Positions 1 to 12,500 of a DNA stretch of 60,000 nucleotides are shown here, piece by piece. How positions within the stretch are numbered: the first letter of the stretch is position 1; every line of letters starts with the position of its first letter. Made by a program: the position numbers and the translations under genes. The notes beneath the pieces are model-generated. The model worked only from the letters and a program-made list of their open reading frames with translations, did not search any database and was not told the origin of the DNA. This stretch comes from Owenia fusiformis. Lineage: Eukaryota > Annelida > Polychaeta > Sabellida > Oweniidae. The stretch covers positions 23,481,740-23,541,739 of the forward strand of contig CAIIXF020000010.1 in the NCBI GenBank assembly GCA_903813345.2, given 5' to 3'.

Positions 1-402
1 CTTGTAAGAGCTCAATAAACTCAGTCTGGTGAGGCACACAACATAATAAAAAGCATGCTTTGTGATCTGAGCTCTTTTACTGTCTGAATACTTCTTTTTT
101 TTACATTTTTCTTATAGATTTTTTTGTGTCTTTGTCTAAGAAAATCGCCCTCTAGAACTTCAATATCAGCCATGTTTATACACTCCTCACTCTAAATTTT
201 GTTTTAACTTGAAGCCGGGTTGTACGAGGTTCATTTTGATTTAAATCACATTTTACCGAATGAATTTAAAATTCCTTTTGAAAAGCGCAAAATATAGCAG
301 CAAGGAGAATACAGTACATCAAACTTTAATTAGACAATTCAGCATTCTTTTTAGCATTTTAAACAATTTTTGATTTTCAAAAATGTTTAAGTTACAACTT
401 AC
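1..402 (-). other. STAP-like intron, nothing further seen
   Basis: AT-rich sequence downstream of exon 19 on the minus strand. I see no exon, repeat family member or RNA gene. Confidence 0.5.
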
Positions 403-516
403 CTCCCCCAACTCCAGCAGGGGGTACTGCCCTGGGGGGTGTAGGGCGTAACGCTGCTTTTGCAGCCCCAGGGTTAAATGCTGGTGGACTGGGTACACTG
501 GGTGCTATTTCATCAT
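403..516 (-). CDS. STAP: STAP-like exon 19: proline-rich segment (last in window)
   Basis: A 114-base exon, phase 1/1, encoding DEIAPSVPSPPAFNPGAA, then LRPTPPRAVPPAGVGG, before a GTAAG donor. RPTPPRAVPP resembles class I/II SH3 ligands (RxxPxxP-like). The next exon lies left of the window. Confidence 0.78.
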
Positions 517-3500
517 CTAGAATTACACAAACAAAATAACATTAAAACCCTGTCGGTAATTTAACATGTCCAATATATCTCCTATATATAGAGGTTATTT
601 AATGGGAGGTTTTTGATACAGGGTATATCTGAGGGAAATAAAATATATCTATATGTTGATATATTGTATTTACCGAGGTATATACCCTGTATCAAAAATC
701 GAGCATTCAATAACTGATTTATCCTATACTTAAGATTAAATATGCATTGAATGTTAGGGAACCCTAATGTAATAATTACAAACGATAATTACAATCAAAA
801 CATGAATATTCTATCTCAATTTAAAGTTCTCAACAATTTTTGTTTTTTAAAACTCAACAGCTTTTAACATTTTACAGTGTATGAAATTAATATTTATCAA
901 ATAGAGCCAAAGTATATCCCGGGAATTCAAAAAAGCACCGAAAGAAATTCCCGGGGATTGCTGATGAGCGGGTGATATATAGGGGTTATGCACTGGGAGG
1001 TTTTGGATACAGGGAATATCCCGAGGGATATACAATATATCTTCCCGAGGGACCGAAGGGACCGAGGGGAGATGTATTGTATATCCCAAGGGATATTCCA
1101 TGTATCCAAACCGACCGTGCATAACTGGTGTATCTCATACTTGAGTGGGTTTAGGGTAGATATAACCTTTCCACCTTTTTCAAATGACAAGATATTTATA
1201 TTTAACATTTTTGTAATATTCTTTTTGTTCAATACAATGAAATTGTAACATTTAAACTTAAAAAAAATTAAATTTCAAAATTAAAAAATTAAAACTTTTG
1301 ATATTTAAACTTTTGAAATTTTTGAAAAATTCCCGGGAGCGGGATGGATATATTATAGCCTATCTGCCCGCATTTGGCCTGGAGCGGGACATATACAATA
1401 TATCCTGCCCGCTCCTCAGATACGATATATATTCCCGGGTGATGTCTACCCCGAACCCACTCAAGTATGAGATACATCTACAGTATATATGTCCTGCTCA
1501 CCTCAGCGGGAGATATATAATCATCACCCGCTCACCTTAGATATTGATTATATGCCCACATGTTATTTAGCTATAACATTACTAAGAATGGGATAAACAT
1601 GTATTTTCCCTCTAATGCTTTTTCTAATTCCCCCGTACATTTTAATTTCTGAACCATTGGACTGTTTGCCTTGTAGATATATAAGGCTGGATAAATAGAT
1701 GGCAGCATGGATGTTGGTTAGGACCAGAATACTATTGATAAAGCCGGATAGTATACAGAATTCTGGCTAAAAGTCACCTTATTCATCAAGTAAAATGTTG
1801 TATTTCGTGGATTTATGTAAAATACCACTGGCATGTGGCAACTAAAGGATCTTGTTGACATGATTGTGGACTGTGATTTAACATTGAAATTGTGACAATT
1901 GAAAAAATCATCATTAGATTTCAATGGTGAATTACCTCAACCTAGTCTCGGTTTGGGGAGTTCATCAGTCTACTGCATGTCACCCTGCTTTGGACAATTT
2001 TGATATTTTGAATATCCATAATTTAATTTGGGTGATATTCTTATACTTTTTCATTAAACAAGGCACATGACATGAACATCATCAAAAACCTTCAAAATGG
2101 CCACCAGAAAACAAGATGGCCACCCAGAAGTTAATCGGCTCTAGAACTTGATATCTATCATGTGTGTGAATTTGGAGAAAATCCGATGAAAAGCTTTGCT
2201 GTAATGGTGATGATAAGAGTTATCGAAAAACATTCAAAATGGCCACCAGAAAACAATATGGCAACCCAAAAGTTAATCAGCTCTAAAGCTTGATATCCTC
2301 TATCGCTCTAAAGCTTGACATCCTCTATCATGTGTGCAGATTTGGAGAAAATCAGATGAGCTGTTTTGATGTAATGGCGATGACAAGACTTATCAAAAAA
2401 CCTTCAAAATGGCCACCAGAAAACAAGATGGCCACCCAGAAGTTAATCGGCTCAAGAACTTGATATCCTCTATCATGTGTGCCAATTTGGAGAAAATCTG
2501 ATGAGCAGTTTTACTGTCATGGCGATGACAAGATTTATCAAAAAAAACTTTAAAATGGCCACTAGGAAAAAATTAGATGGCCACCCAAAAGTTAACCAGC
2601 TCTAAAGCTTGATATCCTCTATCATGTGTGTGAATTTGGAGAAAATCCAATGAAAAGTTTTGCTGTAATGGCGATGACATGATTTATCGAAAAACATGCA
2701 AAATGGCCACCAGAAAACAAGATGGTCCCCCAAAAGTTAATCAACTCTAAAGCTTGATATCCTCTATCATGTGTGCGAATTTGGAGAAAATCTGAGGAGC
2801 GGTTTTGCTGTAATGGCGATGACAAGATTTATCAAAAAAACTTCAAAATGGGCACCAGAAAACAAGATGGCCTCCCAAAAGTTAATCAGCTCTAGAACTT
2901 GATATCCTCTATCATGTGTGTCAATTTGGAGATGGTGTTATAAAAATTATTAGCACAGTACACTGATGAACTTCTTTCTCCAAATTGAGACTTGTCTTTA
3001 ATTGAATTGGTCTACTGTATGTTACGCCTGCTTTAGAAAATTTTGATATTTTTACATCTTGTAGAATTTAATGTCTTCTTTTGAATATTTTTACTTTAAT
3101 TTGGGTGATATTTCTATATTTTTCAGAAAAAATTATTAGCCAAGGAGACTGTTCTCCAACCTTGTACACATAATTCAAATATGCATCAAATAGAAGAAAA
3201 TGTTGGTCTTTAATTATATTAAAACGCAGATCTCATAAAAAATCCTGTTAAAACGAGACTATTGGCGGCTGTTTGATGAGATTTGGCACTTTAGCTTATC
3301 CTTTATATAAAATATACAGATAGATATTCAAAAAATAAATTCTGGAATTGTTTAAACATGGATGATTAACATCATAATTAATGAAAAATTGGTTTTGAAT
3401 GCAATGAGTTAATTTTGGTGTTAGTAAAAGCAAAATACATTAGTGAATTAGAAATCTAATATATGTGTATTTCTATTGTCAAGAACTTTAAAGAAGCACA

Positions 3501-6500
3501 CATGAAGTTACAATACTCTTAGTCCATTAAAGGAATACTGGGACATGTACCTACATGTAGATATGCAGGATAAAATCAATCGCATCCCTTTGTTAAGTCA
3601 ATGGCACCTTGCTCAAATCCTCTTTTTCTCAGAAAATCTCAGTTGAACAAGTCTCAACAAGTACATTCATGTGGGAGAGTATTGGTAGAATTGATTTTCA
3701 ATAGTAAGAATAGGGGTTCTTAAACAGGACATTAAAGGTTAACTAAGGCCTTTTTGAAATATTTGGTTAGTACTATGAAAAGCAATTCATTTTAACAAAG
3801 ATTTGAAACCAGAAGCACAATGATAGGTGACATGTAACTTGGGGCAATGTAACACGCATGATAGAATAATGGTGACATATGTAGGATTGGTGATATAGGG
3901 ATAGTGAAATGTAGCATGGTGAAATGTAACATGAATGATAGAATAATGGTGACATATATAGGATGAGGATATAGAAACATTGATACAGAGCATCGGTGAA
4001 ATGTAACATGAATGATAGAATAATGGTGACATATGCAAGATGAGGATATAGACACGTTGATACAGTGCATGGGTGAAATGTAACATGAATGATAGAATAA
4101 TGGTGACATATGCAAGATGAGGATATAGAAACGTTGATACAGAGCATGGGTGAAATGTAACATGAATGATAGAATAATGGTGACATATGTAGGATGGATG
4201 ATATAGGGATAGTGATATGTAGCATGGGTGAAATGTAACATGAATGATAGAATAATGGTGACATATATAGGATGAGGATATAGAAACATTGATACAGAGC
4301 ATCGGTGAAATGTAACATGAATGATAGAATAATGGTGACATATGCAGGATAAGGATATAGACACGTTGATACAGAGCATGGGTGAAATGTAACATGAATG
4401 AAAGAATAATGGTGACATATGCAGGATGAGGATATAGACACGTTGATACAGTGCATGGGTGAAATGTAAAATGAATGATAGAATAATGGTGACATATGCA
4501 GGATGAGGATATAGAAACGTTGATACAGAGCATGGGTGAAATGTAACATGAATGATAGAATAATGGTGACATATGCAGGATGAGGATATTGACACGTTGA
4601 TAAAGAGCATGGGTGAAATGTAACATGAATGATAGAATAATGGTGACATATGCAGGATGAGGATATTGACACGTTGATAAAGAGCATGGGTGAAATGTAA
4701 CATGAATGATAGAATAATGGTGACATATGCAGGATGAGGATATAGACACGTTGATACAGAGCATGGGTGAAATATAACATGAATGATAGAATAATGCTGG
4801 CATGTGCAGGATTGGTGATATAGACATGGTGATATGTAGCACCGGTCAAATATAGTAAGAAGGACACAAAGCATGGGTGATACATATAGGGTGTATTTAT
4901 ATTTTATAACATGGATGTTATTGCAATGGCGATAGGTAGCAAGCCTGCACGGGTGATAGTACACCAAAGTTGATACATAGCATGCAGGAAATAAAATTGT
5001 AATGGAAAAATTTAAAATAGGGAAATAGTAGCAAGAGTATCACTAAGCAAGTGTGACAAGGGGGGTGACATGTAATGTAGGTGATAAAAATCGTAGGTGA
5101 CAGATTCTAGGTTGAAACCAAACAAGGGTGAAAGCAGTCTTGGTGCAAGGTTACAATGGAACATCATCAGTCATATTGGACACTGAATGACACTTCTGGC
5201 GATCTTTTCTTACAAAAGGAAAAAGCATCAGGCAGGAAGGCTACCTTGAACTGGCTGAAGCTCCTCATACATTTCCCCAACACCACATGGATCACTGTAA
5301 TATGCCGAGTCATCAGATCGCAATGATGTCTTAGAAAGTCTGTTAGGAATAGGCCGGTTACCACCCATGTTAGATTGGGTTGAACTACTGAGTTTTGGAG
5401 GCCATTGAACCTTGACTTTTCCCGGAATAGTAGCACTTTTAGCTGTGTCTTCATAAACAAAGGATGATGGTTCAAGATATGAATCGCAGTCCTCCAAGTT
5501 GCCACCTAGCCCAGGCTTGTTCATAGATGAAGTAGATTGAGTTGGCAAGGAAGATCTTGAGTTTTGATTTCTACCACCAGAGTTATAAGACCCTTGTCCC
5601 CTAGCCGAGTGGCTATGATGTGTAACACGTGTGTCATCATACATACATGTTTCTCCTGAATCTGAATCACAGTCATATGGAATTTGATCATCTGCTGCAC
5701 CAACTACACAACATTAATGTAATACAGTTAGCATGAATAAATGTAAGCGTACCACCTTCATTATGTACAGGGTGGGCCAAAAAACCTGGAACATTTTCCC
5801 ATCCAATTTGAGTATAATACTTTGAATAGATCAGGAAATTATTGCGTAATACAACATTGGGCAGCCATTTTGAATTTTCCGAGTCCCCAATCAGAAAAAT
5901 GATACAATATTTGCAATCTACTCTAAATTGCCTTTCATTTGAGTATAATAAAGCTTAACTTCAGAAAGATCTCAAAATTAACCAACATTTCTGTTTTCCC
6001 AACCCCTATACAGGGCTAATATACTAAATATATTACTAAAATTTCAAACAAAATATTTTTAAATCTGGTTTAAAATGAAAAACATAACTTCATTCTTTGG
6101 GATAATATTAGGGTTTGAGACATATTGTGCCAGTTGTGAAAAAAGCTGAGGTCAGTTAAGCTATATTATCAAAGGAGACATGTCTAGCTTCTAGAGATAA
6201 CTACATTTGTTTTAATTGATGGACATTGTGTTGAGACCATTTAAAGGGCATATATTGTCTGGTATGAGATACTGTATTTTCAGAAATGATATCTCAAGCA
6301 GAGAAAATTTGGAAAGTTTTCACAATGCACGCAATATACAGATCATGACCATTACAAGCCAAAAATAATCATACATACATATTTTTATCTTTAACATTTT
6401 CACAAATAATCATTTTACCATTATCTGAATTTTTGTACATTGAATTGCAATAATAAAGAAAACTGAATAAATAGAAAAATATTCCAATTTTTATTGGTCC

Positions 6501-9500
6501 ACCCTGTACATTTGGTTTGATGGACCTTTAAAATCCCAGATCTGGATTTTGCTTGCATCTCCGCACATTTTAGAGCAGGCTTCATGTATAGAATTGGTGT
6601 CCACTAATTGAGCATATTTTCTATGGTCATGACTATCTGGGTTTTCATTCATTGAGGGTGAAATAGTAAAAGTGTGGTGGATAAAACAGATCTATTAAAA
6701 ATGGAAAGGACAAAGAGCCCCATTTGAATTCTTGTCACCTAATTATTTTAAATAGTGAAGCAAAATTAAGCTTTGAAAGTGGAAACCATTCCAAATAGCA
6801 ACACAGAGCTGCATGCTTTGACATTGGACTGCTTACACTTTATACTTAAGGAAATGATGGACAATGAGACAATGGACAGGGAATACATTGAAATGCACGA
6901 ATGCGACACTAAAGCATGCAAAAATGCAAGAAATCTCTGCTTTATGAGTTGCATTTTACATAATACTAAACTACTTCAGTATTATATTAGATGTTCAGAT
7001 GCTTCCTTGATTTATTTCATAAAGACAAAGGTTCATCCATGAAATCTGAGATAAAATATCTACACCCTTCATGTAAGAAAAGCTAAAATTAAACAGTGTT
7101 AACAACATCTGCACACTCTACAAATTATCAACTAGTCATGCATCATAATACAAATGATCATGCACATGCACTACAATACAAATACAGATCATGCACTATG
7201 CACATGCACTACAATACAAAAAAAATACCAGACATCTTTTAAGAAAATCAAAAGTATGGTTAGTGTTATGACAACATGTGGATCTATATGAGAAATCAAG
7301 AATTAAAGATTCAATGAATCTTATTTGTGTTAGTAAGGAGCAAAATGTTAGGAAGCACATTAATGTTTATCTACCTGGGGTAACTTCATCTGCTATATGC
7401 ATGTTCATATAGAGCTCTTCAAACTCCCCCAAATGGTCTGATGCTCTACATTGAGAACCTGTAATGAATTGAAAAAGCGAATTTTATATTTTTATCATCT
7501 GAAAAGCATCAACAAGATTTTTGATTGTGGTAAATAGGATTATTATGCACCTTGGTTGATTCCTGCTACATGATTTGTTAATTACTAATTAATTTATGTT
7601 TAACAGTAATATGACACTTTTTTATAACTTAGTTGAGATGTTTTTGAATCATATCTATGAGAACATTTTGAGCAATTCTTTAAATCATCAGGGTATTTTT
7701 TGAAAAACCAGGAATCAAAATCATATGCTATTGCTTGATGTGTAGAATTCATTCCACCTCACAGGGATTTGAACCTATCTCAGTCAATTTCTTTAAATAA
7801 TGGCAATTCAAGAATTTTGAGTTCAATTCCTGCTGAGGTGAAATGTTTCTTTTCCACACCAGTTCTACTACTTATTGCATTTTTCTGCAACAAAGATGCA
7901 TGCTCCATATAATGCTTTCTTTGAAAATGTTGAAAAAAACAACAACAGATTGACTGTTACTTTTTTTGAGAGACAATGCAATAAATAGTGATGTGGTCTT
8001 TTAAGTGTAATAACAGACATGCATTAACAACAGTAAGACAGTGTCCCCACCTCTCTGCTGTAAGTTTGGATTACTACTGTTGTGTCTCAATGATGGCCGC
8101 CCAGTCGTGTTGGTGCTGAATATATTAGGTGAAGAATGTAACCGAGTAGTCCTGGGACGTGGTTCAGTATTAAATGCTGGATTCAGAGTGCTAAAAACTT
8201 GCCCAGGAGCTGGTGTATGCAAGTCTGAATAACAAATAATATAAAAAGTCAATTATCACTGAGTTACACTTAGCGAACTGAATGTAGTGGACTCTGGACT
8301 TGGACCATAACAATCTGCTGGTCAAACTTAACCTGAAGAAGTAACCACTGTGTTCTGTTGATCACCAAATGCCTCTAATAAATACATATATGGAAATTAA
8401 CAATAATAATCAACATTTAAGCACATTTATACCAATAAAATTCACTAATTTGTGAACCATTCATATTTATCACAATGGAACTCTAAAGCTCTATATTTTA
8501 ATCATATCTATTTTATCTATATAAACTATCTAAATTATATAATAAATAATAAACTCTCAACATTACCTCTCTTCATTTTACTAACTGCAAAAAAATAAAA
8601 CAAAAAAATATAAATTTTGTAGGTGCAACTTCATTCGTCTTATGTTTAGAAGAGCCAGAGATATAAAAAAAATTCTCAGGACTGTCCATGGTACTATTGC
8701 TTTTACTAATAAAATAATGTTAAGCTTAAATAATTTCCAATATTTTTAATTCATGGACTTCTAATTATTCAACAATTCACACAATCGTGTGAACAATGCA
8801 AATTAATTTAAATAGCCAAATTCAAATACTTATTTCATATTGATGATTTGAATACTTTCAAATCAATACCTATAGACGTAATTTAGCAAAGATAAAGACC
8901 CACTTACATTGCTCTATCATGTCCTCATTCTCATAATCTGGCTTTACGTTTCCTGAGAATGAAGCAAACGGCAAATATTCAGCAGAATTACATGAACATG
9001 CAATATCATTAGCAGTTGGCATTGCATTGGCAATTATACTCAGCAATACAGAGATCTGTATAATTATCATTACAATCAGCAAGCTATTTCCAATGCTATA
9101 CACACAGTACTATTTGTATATGTACATTATCTGTAACTGTTTCATCAATGACCTTTGGTGTACAAATACTCAGTTGTGATGAGACAAAAGTAATAAAGTT
9201 TGAAAAATGTCGATCAGCTTGTTACAAATATTTTTCAATAACAATAACAATCAATATAATACTCTAATGAAACCATCATATACCCTTTCCCCTACTAAAA
9301 TTAACATTTGGACACCAATGTTTGTGATACATGGAAAATGCCAATACATCTGATATTATTGATTGAGCTTTAAAACATTTGATCAAATATAATGTGAATC
9401 ATATTGATCATTAAATTCTTTTATTAAAATATATTATCAAAAGCCTGCATTCTCCAAGCCTGTATTTCTATTGTACTTTACACCCAAAATAATAAAGAAT

Positions 9501-12500
9501 CTTTTTTTATTATTGTATTTATAGGGAAGGATATGCAGTCAGTCATAATTCATGTCTTGATTTTTAACATAACATTATATTTTTATCATTTACCTTTTTT
9601 AGCTGTTGAAGCGAAATTTTTTGCAGCTTCATTTATGACATCTACAGAAGAAAAGCAAGCATTTATGACATCTATATAAAGTAAATATTCATGACATCAT
9701 CAGAAGGGCAGATACAGGAGAAGAGCAAACGTTCATGACATCATCAGATAAAGACCAAAGATCCACAATATTTACAGAACAAAAGCTAATATTGATGACA
9801 TATGCAGAGACAACTGACACCAATGGAAGAAAACACATTCTGAAAAATAACATTAATCTAAGCCAAAGCTGAACAGCCTGCTCAATAAAATATTACTAAC
9901 AAATAAATTGTAGGTTTCATGCTTTCATTTAAAGTGCATTTTTTATCGAAAGTGACTATTTTTGAGGCATGCTTTATCAGACATGCTAAAAGTGCTTTGA
10001 TCACAAATGATTCCACCTCTCACCTTCATTCACGTATAAAGTATCATCATCCTCAATATCTAAATTATGGTTCTCATCACTTCCTTAAAGGCAAAGCAAA
10101 GCATAAAATAATTAGGGGATTAAAATTTCTGTTCATGCTGACAGGTATTTCAGGGCCTTGTTCCAGGCAAGGTGTGTAAGATTCAAGCCAATCCAAATGC
10201 AGTATTTCAGACAACTGCAATTGTGTAACCAATTACCACACCGAAGGTTATTTATTGAATGGTTGTCAAGGTGACAACTAGACACTACAGATTTAAATTG
10301 ATGCTTTGCCAACTTGACCCTTGCAAAAGGTTTCATTGAAAATATGTTAGTGATTTTGTATCTTTTAAGTGACATGGTAGAAAATATTTGCAATGTGTGA
10401 AAAGAATTTAAGCCTAAGACTCATGCATTGTGGAATGACCATTACTTTCGGGCATTGTTTCCTGAAATTAACACTCATCTCAGGCAAATTTTGGAAAGCA
10501 ACACCTTCAAAGAATGGTCATTTCTCATTGCACTGAGTCCAGGGTTTAAAGGCCTTTAAATCCTTAATACATTTAAAGGATCATTTACTTTGATTTGCCT
10601 CAGCAATTTGAAGATACAGCCATAATTTGTATTTCCTCCTCATTGCTTAATGAATAATCTAACTACAACGTAATATGGATTTTCTATCAAATGGCCTTTC
10701 TTATTTTAAATTTGTTGAAGCCACATCAATGTAACATGGAAGTTGTTTTGTATGCTTGCATTAATAATATTAAAAGCAAGGCATTTAAAATCAAATGAAA
10801 CCACAGTGACCATGCAATCTCTCAATTTTTACTGTACAATAATCTTATTAAATTATTAACATTATTGAATTATTAAGCATTAACATAACAAAATGTCACC
10901 ATCTGGTAAGTTATTACAAACAGTTATGAAAGAAATGAAATGTTGGTCACATAAAATGGTGGCTATACAATGCCACATGTGGTGACATAAAATATGACGT
11001 TATGACTGACGCACGGCACAATTCCTCCATCATGAAACAACCAGGAAGTAGTTGAGCATTGAGGAATTTCATTAGAAAAAATTTCAAAATTTTCAACTAT
11101 AGAAACTTGAATCGAAAGGAGCCATTAATATATCAAATAAATGAAACGATATTCAATAGCCCAAGCATTGAGGGGGAGTGCATAATCACTGCTCCATTTC
11201 CCATGCCATGTTTTAAGCAAGCAAATAAGTAGTATCTGGGAATTATACCTCTTCCATCCAACCAAGCTTCTGAAACAGTTTAGGAAATTCCACATGCAAT
11301 TAGGGGTATATTAGATTTGTTTGCCCTTGTGGTTCCTTAGATGCAATTATCTCAGATATTATGACTTTATGCAAGTATACTTTTAAAAAATATGCAAGTG
11401 AGTGTAATAAGATGTAAAATATGAGATGCAAAACATGCAATTCTAACAATTCTAAAGTGACCATAGCAAATTGTGTGGCAAAAAGGCTATAACATATAGA
11501 TGGCGACAAGCGCTCACCTGGTGGAAAAAATCCTTCTGGAGTATGTAGGGAATCTGAAAATACAATCCAAAAATAGATTAAAATGACCTGGCACCAAGTA
11601 TATCTATTATCTGATTGGTACAAATATTTGAAACATTGAGCTTTAATTTGGTTTTAAAACCATTTTAGAGCTTTACATTTTTTGTCCAACGTCACAAATT
11701 TCATGACTTGTCTATGAAAATAGTAGTACAAAAATCCACATGATCGAAAAACAGGTAAATTTTGATGACTTATTTGAAATCCTCAATATCCACCATGGGC
11801 ATATGTGCTGGATCATACAAAAATAAATAAATGTACTGTAGTTCATTTTTATTGAGGACAAAAATTGTACAAGTATATGCACTTACTTGGAAATATTTGT
11901 TTTTCATATGGTGGATCAGTGATTCCATCTAAATGGTTTAAATTATTTTCAGTAAATAAAACAGCATCAAGCCCAGCATGATCCAGGAAATACTGCATTA
12001 TATCCCACAAACATCTTTGTGGCTGCGGCTAAAAACAATTGGGAAATGAATTAAGAATTTTCAATAGCAGTTCTTATTCCATTAACATAATAAATGTGCA
12101 GTAAGATTAAATTATGTAAAATATAAATGTTCATGTATATTTAGATCATCCTTCTCAAGTGAAGGAATTGATAGGTCCTGAGAAGATTCCACACTTGAAC
12201 ACCCTATGCAGGGTAGGTTACAGCAAGATAATGAATAGAAAGATATAGTATAAGCGTCTGAACTTCTGAATTTATTGAAAGATCAAATAGGTTGGCCAAA
12301 AGTGTTAATCATGAAGAATCCATATGTAAACAGTTGTTGCAACTTAGTGGCTCTAACCATTATTCTCCATTAAACCATTTTATTAAGACTAAGACTAATA
12401 ATAAAAACTTACACATTGCTGAATATTTAGCTTGAAGCCCTCAGCAACACGCTGCACTTCATAATGACTAATGACAGCATTCCTAAATACGCAGAGCATA

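Larger units (their letters stand above)
517..5244 (-). other. STAP-like intron 18: satellites and MITEs, no gene
   Basis: The intron holds a small hairpin (575-715), a palindromic MITE (905-1545), a 148-bp minisatellite (2085-2937) and a 77-bp satellite (3838-4860). The 1546-2084 and 2940-3800 stretches look like plain AT-rich intron; 4861-5160 is decayed satellite. Confidence 0.6.

Noticed and set aside
3773-4967. Three long overlapping minus-strand open frames (351-391 codons)
   Set aside because: They are the 77-bp satellite read in three frames; the peptides are periodic and show no domain.
5521-5703. 60-codon minus-strand frame overlapping STAP-like exon 18
   Set aside because: Out of frame with the phase-consistent exon that runs from 5703 to 5245.
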